NCBI GenBank assembly: GCA_040219275.1
Contig: JAVJSU010000042.1
Location: 186,001-250,000, forward strand
Length of the DNA stretch: 64,000 nt
Direction of reading: 5' to 3'
Source: JAVJSU01 sp040219275
GTDB taxonomy: Bacteria > Chloroflexota > Anaerolineae > Aggregatilineales > Phototrophicaceae
The notes beneath the pieces were generated by a model. The model searched no databases. It was given only the letters and a program-made list of their open reading frames with translations, and was not told the DNA's origin. Within the stretch, counting starts at the first letter, position 1. Each line of letters opens with the position of its first letter. Below, one piece after another: positions 41,575 through 50,893 of this stretch. The position numbers and the translations under genes are program-made.

Positions 41575-41802
41575 CCACAGATCATTTATTTTAGCATTGT
41601 GGTCTGAAATCAGCCCCATTTCAGAACAAAATCGCTGAGTAGTTCTCCTGCTCATTTGCGAGAATGCCATAGTCGCTTTCTGAAGTGAAATATGTATGTC
41701 ATCCTGCCAAATGTTTACCAATTTCATCACTTTGCGTGTTTAAAGGTAAGATGACGTTATAATCTGGTGTCTAGGGGGTATCGCCAATGGGGAGTAATGA
41801 CG

Positions 41803-42489
41803 ATGACACCTGTTTTATATAGTAATTATAATTGCCCGCACAGCCTCAAAGCCGCTTTCTTTCTCAGCGAAAAAGGGATCGACTTTCAAAGAGTCGAAGT
41901 TAACCTCAGCACCCGTGAACAAAAAACTGAACCGTATCTCGCCAAAAATCCAAATGGCACTGTTCCCGCCTACGAAGACGAAAACGGAGTCATCGGCGAT
42001 TCGCTAGCAATTATGCAATATATTGACGCGAACACCGATGCCCCACACTTTTTCCCACAGGATCAAGATAAATTAGCCGAAGCCCTCGTCTGGGTCGAAC
42101 GTGCAGATAACGACTTCTGGGATGTTAGCCATCATCTTTACTGGCAACTCATCGAACCGCCCGCCGACGGCACAGATTGGGATGAAGTCCGGCGATTAAA
42201 AGCCAAAGGAATCGCGCTGTTGCAAGAGCTTGAAACCCTTCTAACCGATCAGCCCTATGTGCTAGGTGAGTTTAGCGTGGTGGATGTGGCGCTTCTGCCG
42301 TGGGTGTATGGTTATCAACGCTTTGACCTACCGGAAGCGGGGCAGTTCCCGCATGTCGTGGCGTGGCGTGATGCGCTTTCTAGCCGCCAAACATTCCTTG
42401 ATAATCACAACAAAACGGGCGTATTGTTTGAAGAATTTTTGGCATCCCGTAAAGACACTGTTCCGCATTTTGCGAAAGAGACCCCTTAA
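41803..42489 (+). CDS. Glutathione S-transferase family protein
   Basis: The ATG at 41803 is 9 nt after GGGGAG and gives the usual N-terminus MTPVLYSNYNCPHSLKAAFFL. The 228-residue protein has a thioredoxin-fold domain (1-80) with active-site-like CPHS at ~11-14 and IGDSLAIMQYID at ~64-75, then a helical C-terminal domain (DYWVSHHLY, LGEFSVVDVALLPWVYGYQRF). The DppB permease starts 4 bp after its stop, so it is cotranscribed with an uptake system. Confidence 0.9.
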   Translation: MTPVLYSNYNCPHSLKAAFFLSEKGIDFQRVEVNLSTREQKTEPYLAKNPNGTVPAYEDENGVIGDSLAIMQYIDANTDAPHFFPQDQDKLAEALVWVERADNDFWDVSHHLYWQLIEPPADGTDWDEVRRLKAKGIALLQELETLLTDQPYVLGEFSVVDVALLPWVYGYQRFDLPEAGQFPHVVAWRDALSSRQTFLDNHNKTGVLFEEFLASRKDTVPHFAKETP

Positions 42490-42492
42490 ACG

Positions 42493-43407
42493 GTGTATCA
42501 ATTTCTGCTTCAGCGCCTGTTTTATTCGATCTTCGTCCTGCTTGGGTTGTCGTTTATCGTGTTTATGCTGGCACGCTTGTCCGGTGATCCGACTGCGCTG
42601 ATGCTCCCGATTGATGCCACCGCCGATGATGAAGCGGTTATGCGGAGTTATCTGGGGCTGGATCAACCCTTGCCCGTGCAATATGTGCAGTTTATCGGGC
42701 GGGCTGTAACGGGTGATTTTGGGATTTCGATTCGCCATCGTCAGCCCGCGATGGAGATGATTCTGGAACGGATGCCTGCGACCCTTCAGCTTACCTTTAC
42801 AGCGTTTACGATTGCGCTGGCGATTGCCTTGCCGCTGGGTATTTTATCCGCGATGTACCCGAATTCTTTGATTGATCGCATCAGTGTTTTGATGGCGCTC
42901 TTCGGTCAGGCGATCCCGACATTTTTACTCGGTATCCTGCTGATTTTATTGTTCGCGGTGCAACTGCGCTGGTTGCCATCTAGCGGGCGGGGCGGCATTG
43001 AGTATCTGGTTTTGCCGTCACTCACATTAGGACCGTATTCGGCGGCGGTGATAAATCGTCTGTTGCGGGCAAATCTGCGAGAAGTTTTTAAGAAGGACTA
43101 TATCCGCACGGTACAGGCGAAGGGTTTTTCACAGCGCTACATCATGTTTCGCCACGCGCTGAAAAATGCCGCGATTCCTGTCGTGACCGTGATGGGCTTG
43201 CAGATTGCCTCATTGATGAGTGGTTCTGTGGTGACGGAAACCGTTTTTGCCTATCCGGGCGCGGGTTTGCTGTTGGTGCAGGCACTCGGCAACCGTGATT
43301 TTCCGGTGGTGCAGGCGTTCGTCATTCTGGTGGGCGTTATCGTCATTATCATTAACCTGCTGATTGATCTGCTTTATGCCTACCTTGACCCGCGAATTCG
43401 CTATTAG
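42493..43407 (+). CDS. Oligopeptide-type ABC transporter permease (DppB-like)
   Basis: The 304-residue permease starts at a GTG. It has six membrane helices and the DppB pattern: FLLQRLFYSIFVLLGLSFIVFMLAR at the start, GDFGISIRHRQP near 80, the EAA loop DYIRTVQAKGFSQRYIMFRHALKNA (~200-225), and end LLYAYLDPRIRY. It imports peptides or related compounds with the DppC partner and the binding protein downstream. No ATPase gene is adjacent. Confidence 0.94.
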   Translation: MYQFLLQRLFYSIFVLLGLSFIVFMLARLSGDPTALMLPIDATADDEAVMRSYLGLDQPLPVQYVQFIGRAVTGDFGISIRHRQPAMEMILERMPATLQLTFTAFTIALAIALPLGILSAMYPNSLIDRISVLMALFGQAIPTFLLGILLILLFAVQLRWLPSSGRGGIEYLVLPSLTLGPYSAAVINRLLRANLREVFKKDYIRTVQAKGFSQRYIMFRHALKNAAIPVVTVMGLQIASLMSGSVVTETVFAYPGAGLLLVQALGNRDFPVVQAFVILVGVIVIIINLLIDLLYAYLDPRIRY

Positions 43408-43421
43408 ACCGATGAACCGAT

Positions 43422-44348
43422 ATGAATAATACGACGAGTCTTTCCAGTAATTCACTACTCCAAGAAGGCGAACCGGATAAAGGTCGCTTGCATGGTTTGA
43501 TGCAAGGTTTTCGGGCGTTGGTCGCCAATCCGGTGCATCTGATCTCGTTTGTGGTGCTGTGTGTGGTGATTATCGCCGCAATTTCTGCGCCAGCGGTTGC
43601 GCCACACGACCCGACTATGCAATCGCTCCCGTTACGGCTTAAGCCACCTATCTGGCAATCGGGGTCAGTCTCCGGCTATTGGCTCGGCACGGATGCGCTG
43701 GGGCGGGATTTACTGAGTCGGATGATTTACGGGGCGCGTATCTCGCTGGTTGTCGGGGTATGTGCGGTGTTATTGCAGGGATTTATCGGCGTGATCGTTG
43801 GTTTGCTCTCCGGTTATTATGGCAAATGGGTGGATAACACGCTGATGCGAATCGCTGATGTGCAACAGTCCATCCCTTTTCTCATTCTGGCGGTGGCGCT
43901 GGCGGCTGTGGTTAGACCGAGCCTGACCAATATCATTTTTGTGTTGGGTGTGTCCGGTTGGGTGACGTATGGGCGAGTGGTGCGCGGGCAGGTATTAAGC
44001 GTCCGTGAACTCGAATTTGTGGAGGCGGCGCGTGCGCTTGGCAGTGGACATTTGCGGATTATTTTACGCCACATCCTACCCAATGTGATGTCGTCCATTA
44101 CCGTGATCGGCACATTGACCGTTTCCACGATGATTTTAGCGGAAGCCTCGCTTAGCTTTTTGGGGATGGGTGTACCGCCACCCACACCCACATGGGGCGG
44201 GATGGTCGCGGATGGACGGAATTATATCTCGTCGGCATGGTGGGTGAGTATTCTTCCGGGAATTTTGATTTTCATTACCGTGCTGTCTATCAATCTTGTT
44301 GGTGACCGACTGCGTGAAGTGCTAGACCCGACTTTGCGCGGCGATTAA
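43422..44348 (+). CDS. Oligopeptide-type ABC transporter permease (DppC-like)
   Basis: The 308-residue permease has an N-terminal helix (LISFVVLCVVIIAAISAPAVAP), the GTDALGRDLLSRMIYGARISL motif near residues 87-108, and the EAA loop ELEFVEAARALGSGHLRIILRHILPN (~192-217). The end is NLVGDRLREVLDPTLRG. It pairs with the DppB-like gene 14 bp upstream. Confidence 0.94.
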   Translation: MNNTTSLSSNSLLQEGEPDKGRLHGLMQGFRALVANPVHLISFVVLCVVIIAAISAPAVAPHDPTMQSLPLRLKPPIWQSGSVSGYWLGTDALGRDLLSRMIYGARISLVVGVCAVLLQGFIGVIVGLLSGYYGKWVDNTLMRIADVQQSIPFLILAVALAAVVRPSLTNIIFVLGVSGWVTYGRVVRGQVLSVRELEFVEAARALGSGHLRIILRHILPNVMSSITVIGTLTVSTMILAEASLSFLGMGVPPPTPTWGGMVADGRNYISSAWWVSILPGILIFITVLSINLVGDRLREVLDPTLRGD

Positions 44349-44689
44349 TAGGCTACGCTGATTGCTAGTTGTATCATAAAAGCTATTTTTTTCAGAAACT
44401 CATGTAAGAAAGACGTTTTTAGCGTCTCAGCTATCAGCAGTTCAGCTAAAACAGGTCGTAATGTGCTAAATGAATGCTTTTACTGAGAAACTGACTAGCT
44501 GACTAGCAATCAAGATACGCTGTGTTTTCATGCAATTACGTTCATTAGTATGGAGGGCAATTTATTGTTGAAACTGAATCAACATATTGAACATGCCAGC
44601 AACCACCGATGTTGTTGGTAGAGAGAAAGACAGACGATGCAATTTTTGAATCCCAATTTCAACCCTATTTATCTTAAGGAGCAAAATCA
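44349..44689. repeat. Intergenic region with inverted-repeat element
   Basis: No gene is seen. GATTGCTAGT (44360-44369) and ACTAGCAATC (44502-44511) bound a ~150-bp element containing an AGACG/CGTCT hairpin near 44410-44426 and CAGCTATCAGCAGTTCAGC. The remaining ~180 bp before the binding-protein gene are free of features apart from AAGGAG just before its ATG. Confidence 0.65.
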
Positions 44690-46201
44690 ATGAATTCAAA
44701 GTTTACTCGCCGCTTAATCCTCATATTCAGTGTGTTGGTATTTAGCATCTCGTTTGCTAGCGCACAGGACGAAAGCAGTATCGTCATCGCACAGGGAACG
44801 GATGCCGCGTCACTAGATCCTCAGCGCCAGAATGATGCCTTTAGCACCAGTATCCTCAGCAACATCTTCGACACCCTTGTTTATCGTGATGTTGACCTTA
44901 ATTTGACACCCGGTCTGGCGACAGAATGGACGTTACTGGATGACACAACATGGGAAGTCACTTTGCGCGAAGGGGTTACCTTCCACAATGGTGAAGCCTT
45001 CGACGCTGACGACGTGAAATTCTCACTGGAACGTCCGCTTGACCCTGATTTAGGCTCACCGCTTGCCAGTCGCTTCACCGTTATTGAAGGCGTGGATGTG
45101 ATTGATCCGCTGACTGTTCAAATCCGCACAACGATTCCGTATCCGCTATTGCCTGCCCGTCTGAGCGAATGGTTCATTTTGCCGCAGGAATATGCAGAAG
45201 CAACCGACCTCGATACACTGGCAGAACAGCCGGTTGGTACAGGCGCATACAGCTTTGTTGAATGGGTGCGCGACGATCATCTGACATTGACCGCTAATGC
45301 CGATTATTGGGGTGGTGCGCCTAGCATTCAGACTGTAACCTTCCGCCCAATTCCAGAGCTTTCCACCCGTGTTGCCGCCCTGCAATCTGGCGAGGTTGAC
45401 ATTGCGGTGAATATGCCCGCTTTCCAGGCGACGGAATTGGATAGTGATGAGGCTATCGACATTCGTTCCGTACCGAGTACCTTCTTCCAATATGTCGCGT
45501 TAGACGGCACGAAGAATCCGGTGCTGGCTGATGTCCGCGTGCGTCAGGCGATACAATATGCGACCAACGTACCGGAAATCGTCGAATTCCTGTTTGATGG
45601 TAACGCCGTGCAAATCGCCGTGCCGTTAGCTTTCGGTACATTCGGTTTGGATGAGACGATTGAACCCTATCCCTACGATCCAGATCGTGCGCGTGAATTG
45701 TTAGCGGAAGCTGGCTATCCCGATGGCATTACGTTTGCGATGGACGCACCCACCGGACGCTACGCACAGGATCAAGAAGTCGCCGAGGCGCTGGTTGGTC
45801 AATGGGCACAGGTGGGTATCAATGTGGAGTTAAACATCAACGCGTGGGCAGATCAACTTGCCAAGTATCGTGACGGTGCGGCATTGGTAGAATCCCACTT
45901 TATGGGTTGGGGTACGAGCACCTTTGACGCGGACGATGTGTTCTTCGGCGCATTTGCCAACGTCCCCACCAAGAACAATTACGAAAATGAGCGCATCACC
46001 GAATTGGTTCTGGAAGCCCGTACAATTTTCGACCCGGAACAACGGCTCGCATTGTATGAGGAAGTTCAGCAGATCATTTACGAAGAAGTGCCGTGGCTGT
46101 TCCTGTTCCAACAGGTTGATCTTTACGGCGTTTCCAGCGCATTAGACTGGCAACCCCGTCCTGACCAGAAGATCGAAGTACGGACGATTACCATCAATTA
46201 G
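44690..46201 (+). CDS. ABC transporter substrate-binding protein, family 5
   Basis: The 503-residue protein is exported by a signal peptide (LILIFSVLVFSISFASA, cut before QDE) with no lipobox Cys. The mature part shows the SBP family 5 signature: TDAASLDPQRQNDAFSTSILSNIFDTLV, LATEWTLLDDTTWEVTLREGVTFHNGEAFDADDVKFSLER. It captures peptides or similar compounds for the upstream permeases. AAGGAG precedes the ATG and a strong terminator follows. Confidence 0.94.
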   Translation: MNSKFTRRLILIFSVLVFSISFASAQDESSIVIAQGTDAASLDPQRQNDAFSTSILSNIFDTLVYRDVDLNLTPGLATEWTLLDDTTWEVTLREGVTFHNGEAFDADDVKFSLERPLDPDLGSPLASRFTVIEGVDVIDPLTVQIRTTIPYPLLPARLSEWFILPQEYAEATDLDTLAEQPVGTGAYSFVEWVRDDHLTLTANADYWGGAPSIQTVTFRPIPELSTRVAALQSGEVDIAVNMPAFQATELDSDEAIDIRSVPSTFFQYVALDGTKNPVLADVRVRQAIQYATNVPEIVEFLFDGNAVQIAVPLAFGTFGLDETIEPYPYDPDRARELLAEAGYPDGITFAMDAPTGRYAQDQEVAEALVGQWAQVGINVELNINAWADQLAKYRDGAALVESHFMGWGTSTFDADDVFFGAFANVPTKNNYENERITELVLEARTIFDPEQRLALYEEVQQIIYEEVPWLFLFQQVDLYGVSSALDWQPRPDQKIEVRTITIN

Positions 46202-46236
46202 GTTTTGCCCGTTCTAAAAGCTAGATGGTGTTAACG

Positions 46237-46284
46237 ATACAGGCTGGAAATCATGCTTTTGATGATCTCCAGCCTGTATTTTTT
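46237..46284 (+). terminator. Strong terminator after the plus-strand uptake cluster
   Basis: ATACAGGCTGG (46237-46247) pairs with CCAGCCTGTAT (46269-46279), with an inner ATCAT/ATGAT stem, followed by six T residues. Confidence 0.93.
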
Positions 46285-46355
46285 GAGCGAGGCTATTCGT
46301 ATTCATGATGATGCGTCAGAGAATAATGTGACGCATGGTAATCCATTGCCTGACG

Positions 46356-47363
46356 TTAGTAGATAAACTTTCCGTCCTGCATGATTTGTTGCCCATCGAC
46401 CCAGACGCTGGTTTGTTCCATGACTACATCAACATGAACGGGGCTATCCCATTTTGCACCCGTATAATTGGCATAGGGATTGCCAAATGCAACATGCACG
46501 CCGGGAAATTTTTCGTCCTGAAGTAGATTGCCGATTAAACGATCCAGAAATTCGTTAGTGCCGACTGCAAATTCACCGACCCGCCGTCCATTTTCAACCG
46601 AATCGAGAAATTCCCAGAATTCACTCGCCATCGCTTTATCAGGGTGTGTACAGGAGATCAGATGCGACTCTTTAATTTCTAAGCGGAGCGGTTCACTTAA
46701 TAAGCCGTACTTTTTGCTGAAAAAATCCCCCATGATAGAGGCTGTGATGACACCATCTACTTCCACAGGGGAGGTAAATGTTTCGCCTTCGGGCAGGTTG
46801 CCCCATTTTCCCGGCTCCTGATAAAATCCATCCCAGATGACCCAATTAAGGCGCGTAGGATCGAAACGTCCGGTTAAATCGGTGCCGGTGGGGTTGGTGA
46901 CTCGAATTTCGCGGGCATTCTTGACGATCTCGTACACTTCATGCGTGCGCTTTGCAACACGATGATAATCGGCGCACATGCCCGTTGCCATAATCTCCGG
47001 CGTGATGCCGATCATATGACCGTGACGAACTTTATACTTTTCGCGCAGGGTTTCGATTAACGGAATGCGAAAGCGAATCTCACCTTTCTGGCTACTGGCG
47101 GCATAGAACGTTGCCGTCGGCGCATAGTCATCCAGAAATGCCCAGAGCGCGTCTGGAACTTCTAGTAATGGGCGCGATCCGATTGATTCCAGTGTTTTGA
47201 AAACGACTTCTGCACCGGTATCCGTGATGACATCAAACAGTGCCTGACCAATCGCCTGTGTCGGTTCATCCGTAAAAACAATGACGCGGTCATTCGCATT
47301 GATCGCAAGGCAGGTTTCAACGGCGACTTTTGCGCCGGGTTTTAAATCAACTTGTGATGACAT
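46356..47363 (-). CDS. M29 family aminopeptidase
   Basis: The 335-residue protein matches thermophilic M29 metallo-aminopeptidases: N-terminal VAVETCLAINANDRVIVFTDE, then NLPEGETFTSPVEVDG (Glu ligand), VGEFAVGTN (Glu), GVHVAFGNPYANYTGAKWDSPVHVDVVM (His, Tyr, His and Asp). Two metal ions are expected. It lacks a signal peptide and acts in the cytoplasm, probably on dipeptides brought in by the neighbouring transporters. It is last in the minus-strand group, separated from RidA by a repeat-filled gap. Confidence 0.88.
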   Translation of the reverse strand: MSSQVDLKPGAKVAVETCLAINANDRVIVFTDEPTQAIGQALFDVITDTGAEVVFKTLESIGSRPLLEVPDALWAFLDDYAPTATFYAASSQKGEIRFRIPLIETLREKYKVRHGHMIGITPEIMATGMCADYHRVAKRTHEVYEIVKNAREIRVTNPTGTDLTGRFDPTRLNWVIWDGFYQEPGKWGNLPEGETFTSPVEVDGVITASIMGDFFSKKYGLLSEPLRLEIKESHLISCTHPDKAMASEFWEFLDSVENGRRVGEFAVGTNEFLDRLIGNLLQDEKFPGVHVAFGNPYANYTGAKWDSPVHVDVVMEQTSVWVDGQQIMQDGKFIY

Positions 47364-47820
47364 AACTCTGGTGACTCCTTCATTACGTTATAGCAATGTG
47401 CAAAGGCGCATAATATTCAAAATGCGCCCTTGTTAACCTGAATGCTGTTTAAGGTGAACAATCGTGAAAAATAGCTTTTAGCCGCTCTGTTGCAAGGTCG
47501 TAAAAGTGGCTTAACCAAACCGCATTGGGCTGAAACCCCAATGCTAGAATGATTTTTGAAACCCCACTGAAGTGGGCTGTTTTCACAAATGTACGGGAAG
47601 AACAGCCTGCTTCAGCAGGGTTTTATACTAGCGTAGCCAATGGGTTTCAGCCATTGGCGGCACTTTGCAACAAAATAGCTTTTAGCCGCTAGCTTTTGGC
47701 TTTCAGTCTGAAAAAGAACACCGTTTTTACTAAAAACTAAGCACTAAAAACTCTGATATTCAAGGTTTTTTATCCCAAAATGATTACCATTCGTGATCGT
47801 TTGCTTATCCAGAACTGACG
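47364..47820. repeat. Palindromic multi-hairpin repeat flanked by direct repeats
   Basis: Between 47522 and 47660 lie four hairpins in a row: GCATTGGG/CCCAATGC, CCCAC/GTGGG, CCTGC/GCAGG and GCCAATGG/CCATTGGC, each with a TGAA- or TTCA-containing loop. The two outer and two inner hairpins are related as inverted copies. AAAATAGCTTTTAGCCGCT occurs at 47468-47486 and again at 47672-47690, bracketing the structure. No ORF is supported in this region. Confidence 0.85.
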
Positions 47821-48591
47821 TTATTGTGTATCCGCTTGTAAGGCAACCACATCAATTACGATTTTTGCATCACCTGTGATTTCTGGTGCGACGAGTACCG
47901 AGCGTGCCGGTGGGATGATTTCCGCAAAGTGACGTTTTGTGGCTTCGTTGAACATGGGATACGGATCAAACGCTTGCAGGTAAACAGTCAACTTGACGAG
48001 ATCAGCAGGGCTACTGCCTACACGGTTGAGGCGTGCTGTTAAATCCGTAAGGAGTGCATCGGATGCTTTGCCTAGATCATCGCCATGTCCTGCAAGTTTA
48101 TTCCACATGACGAAGGGACCACTTTTGATCGCCTCGCTTGAAGACGGTTTTCCTAAGGGCTTCATGATTTCTGCGGCTTCTTGCTTAGATAAGCCATCTG
48201 CCACAGCCATCCAATCCATTTCAATCATGGCGTGCATGGCTACATCAAACACTTCATGATAGGTAAATAGAAGCGGCTCAAAACCAAGGTAATCAGCCAC
48301 TTCCTGTTGAATTATCGCCTTACTGCCCGTTACTTTTGGAAATGCGGCGACTTCAAACACGTTATTGCGATCTAACCCTGCGGCACGCGTCACCTGATCG
48401 AGATGATTCAGGGTGATGCGTACCGAATCCGCCATATCCTCAGTCGGCTCGCGGAGTACACCGGGTTGTGGCATTTCCGCGCCGATTTGCCCCGCTCCGA
48501 AAAAAATGCCACCCGCAATGAGTCCCTGTGAGCGGAATCCGGTTGATGGGGGTGCGTTTTCAGTTTCGATCCGTATTTTACGCGCAGTCAT
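47821..48591 (-). CDS. Tandem RidA-like protein
   Basis: The 256-residue protein contains two RidA (YjgF/UK114) folds: residues ~8-130 (APPSTGFRSQGLIAGGIFFGAGQIGAE...) and ~155-252 (GPFVMWNKLAGHG...LVKLTVYLQAFDPYPMFNEA...IPPARSVLVAP). The conserved catalytic Arg is present only in the second (PPARSVL). RidA proteins hydrolyse reactive enamines and imines; the first domain may be structural. It lies 18 bp downstream of an amidohydrolase and belongs to the same unit. Confidence 0.85.
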   Translation of the reverse strand: MTARKIRIETENAPPSTGFRSQGLIAGGIFFGAGQIGAEMPQPGVLREPTEDMADSVRITLNHLDQVTRAAGLDRNNVFEVAAFPKVTGSKAIIQQEVADYLGFEPLLFTYHEVFDVAMHAMIEMDWMAVADGLSKQEAAEIMKPLGKPSSSEAIKSGPFVMWNKLAGHGDDLGKASDALLTDLTARLNRVGSSPADLVKLTVYLQAFDPYPMFNEATKRHFAEIIPPARSVLVAPEITGDAKIVIDVVALQADTQ

Positions 48592-48609
48592 CCGTAAGTC
48601 TCCGTATTA

Positions 48610-49863
48610 TTAATGGACTTTTTCGTAGAAGTCTGTGAGGTCATAGAGGGGAAGTTGAACTTCTTTACCCGCCTGAAATATCCGTGATACCGTCGTCAAA
48701 TTACGAATGTCATCCAGCGGATTTTTATCCAGAAGCACCAGATCAGCGATTTTGCCTGTCTCGATGGTGCCAATTTCTTTATCGAGGCGCAGGATCTCCG
48801 CGGCGGTCTTGGTTGCGGCGAGCAGGGCTTCCATGTTGGATAATCCCGCTTGTGTGAGTAGCTCACATTCCTTTGCGAGTGAGGCATTGGGGTTATCGGC
48901 ATCTGTTCCCGCGCCGATGGTCACGCCCGCTTTATAGGCTTTTGCAAGACGCTCCGTAGCGATTTTACTGACTTCACCACTCACGCGTGCGATATGCGGT
49001 CCGAAACCCATTTTCTCGCCAAAGTGCTCAAGACTCCATGCAATTGCCTGAGTCGGTACGATGGGCGTGTTGGTCTCTAATAGCATGTCGATACATTCGT
49101 CATCCATAAAGTCGGCATGATCGATAAAATCAACACCGGCAAGGATCGCGTTTTTGATGGATTGTGCGCTACCGGTATGGCATGAGGTTAAGCGTCCGGG
49201 CTTATGTGCCTCATCAACGATGGCTTTCATTTCTTCTACGGTGAATTGCGTCCAGCCGGGTTCGGAGATTAAGCGACCACCACCACCGCCGATGGTCGAT
49301 GCGCCATAAATTTTGACGACATCCACGCCCGCCCGCAGGTGGATACGTGCTTCACGGCGGGCTTCGTCTACACCTGTGACCTCTACGCCATGACTGCCGC
49401 TACCGGGGCGAAAACCACCGGTCTGTGCAATCAGGGGACCACTGGCAACGACCCGTGCGCCGGGTGTGTAGCCATCACGAATGGCTTCTTTAATCGCAAC
49501 CGCCATAAAATCGCCCGCGCCCGCATCACGTACAGTCGTCACGCCACTTTGCAACCACACTTTGGCGGCATTGGCGGCTTTGAAGACCTTGGTAGCGACC
49601 ATCTCATCGGTCATGTGGGTGACTTCGCTTGCACCACCAATGGGGTTAAGCAATAACAAAAAATGGTGGAAGTGCAGATCAATAAGTCCGGGGATGAGGG
49701 TCTGATCCGGTGCATCAATGACCGTAGCGCCATCTGCATTAATCGAACCTTGCGCGCCAATTTGTGTGATGCGCCCATCCTCTACAAGGACAGACATATT
49801 CTTTTGTAAAGCGCCACCCGTTGCGTCGATGAGTTGACCGACATTAAATAAAAGTTTCATCAA
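48610..49863 (-). CDS. Amidohydrolase, imidazolonepropionase-like (C)
   Basis: The 417-residue enzyme has the composite beta-sandwich and TIM-barrel fold. Metal ligands are visible: His64 and His66 (IDLHFHH), carboxylated Lys184 (VVKIYGAS), His229 (SCHTGSA), His249 (DFIDHADF) and an Asp in IGAGTDADNP. It probably hydrolyses a cyclic amide or peptide-like substrate; Xaa-Pro dipeptidases with this fold exist. It sits downstream of DppC and upstream of the tandem RidA gene. Confidence 0.9.
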   Translation of the reverse strand: MMKLLFNVGQLIDATGGALQKNMSVLVEDGRITQIGAQGSINADGATVIDAPDQTLIPGLIDLHFHHFLLLLNPIGGASEVTHMTDEMVATKVFKAANAAKVWLQSGVTTVRDAGAGDFMAVAIKEAIRDGYTPGARVVASGPLIAQTGGFRPGSGSHGVEVTGVDEARREARIHLRAGVDVVKIYGASTIGGGGGRLISEPGWTQFTVEEMKAIVDEAHKPGRLTSCHTGSAQSIKNAILAGVDFIDHADFMDDECIDMLLETNTPIVPTQAIAWSLEHFGEKMGFGPHIARVSGEVSKIATERLAKAYKAGVTIGAGTDADNPNASLAKECELLTQAGLSNMEALLAATKTAAEILRLDKEIGTIETGKIADLVLLDKNPLDDIRNLTTVSRIFQAGKEVQLPLYDLTDFYEKVH

Positions 49864-49910
49864 ATTTACTCCCTTATTGTGCAGGCAAAATATTCTCTAA
49901 CAAGCGCCCA

Positions 49911-50891
49911 TTATTTACCGCGCATTGATGGGTCGAGTGCTTCTCTAATACCATCACCGAGATAATTGAACGCCAATAACGTCAGCGACAACGTCAACCC
50001 CGGTGCAATTAATAGATGTGGAAATGATCTGAAATTTCTCACCCCTTCTGCAATCATCAGACCCCATGAGGGAACGGGTGGGCGCGTACCAAGCCCAAGA
50101 TAGGACAGCCCCGCTTCTAGCATAATCACGTTGGGGATGCCGAATGTCACAGCGACCAGAACGGGTGCCATCACATTGGGCAGGATATGACGGAACATCA
50201 GATGGCGATGTGTGCCACCGATTGCCCGCGCCGCGAGTACGAATTCCTTCTCTTTGATAGACAACACTTCGCCACGCACAATCCGCGAAACGGTCAGCCA
50301 GAAAACCAGACCGAGCGCAATCAACACGCCCAACAATCCACCGGTAGACTCGTTCAGTGCTGAGAGTGCCGTCGCTATTACGCCTTCAGATTCCTGGAGC
50401 GTTCCTTGAAGATAGGTCATGACGATGATGATAAAGAGGAGTGAAGGAAAGGCGTACAGCGTGTCTACGATCCGCTGGATAACTATATCCACCCAGCCAC
50501 CGCTATAACCGGAGATGATGCCAACAGGCACACCAATCAACACGATCACAAGTTGCGCCATGATGCTCACCATCAGTGATACACGCGCACCATAAATCAA
50601 ACGCGACAACACATCACGCCCCAGTGCATCCGTCCCAAACAGATGCTCGGCGGATGGCGGTTGCGTTATTGCCGCGAAGTCAACCTCATCATAACCGGAT
50701 GGGGCGGTGAGCGGGGCAAAAATGGCTGTTATCGCCAACAAGAATATAAATATGGCGCTAATCACCGATGCGCGATTTTTAGCAAAGCGCCGCAACATCT
50801 GTTTGGATTGTGACCTATAAATCGGCAGAGATTCCTCAATCGAAATCACGGTTTCTTTATGTGATGTAAGGATTTTCTGTTGGTTTTCCAT
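49911..50891 (-). CDS. Oligopeptide-type ABC transporter permease (DppC-like)
   Basis: The 326-residue permease has a cytoplasmic N-terminus of ~40 residues, then VISAIFIFLLAITAIFAPLTAP, GTDALGRDVLSRLIYGARVSL near 88-108 and the EAA loop EKEFVLAARAIGGTHRHLMFRHILPN. It ends FNYLGDGIREALDPSMRGK. The start is 2 bp after the DppB stop. Confidence 0.94.
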   Translation of the reverse strand: MENQQKILTSHKETVISIEESLPIYRSQSKQMLRRFAKNRASVISAIFIFLLAITAIFAPLTAPSGYDEVDFAAITQPPSAEHLFGTDALGRDVLSRLIYGARVSLMVSIMAQLVIVLIGVPVGIISGYSGGWVDIVIQRIVDTLYAFPSLLFIIIVMTYLQGTLQESEGVIATALSALNESTGGLLGVLIALGLVFWLTVSRIVRGEVLSIKEKEFVLAARAIGGTHRHLMFRHILPNVMAPVLVAVTFGIPNVIMLEAGLSYLGLGTRPPVPSWGLMIAEGVRNFRSFPHLLIAPGLTLSLTLLAFNYLGDGIREALDPSMRGK

Positions 50892-50893
50892 CT

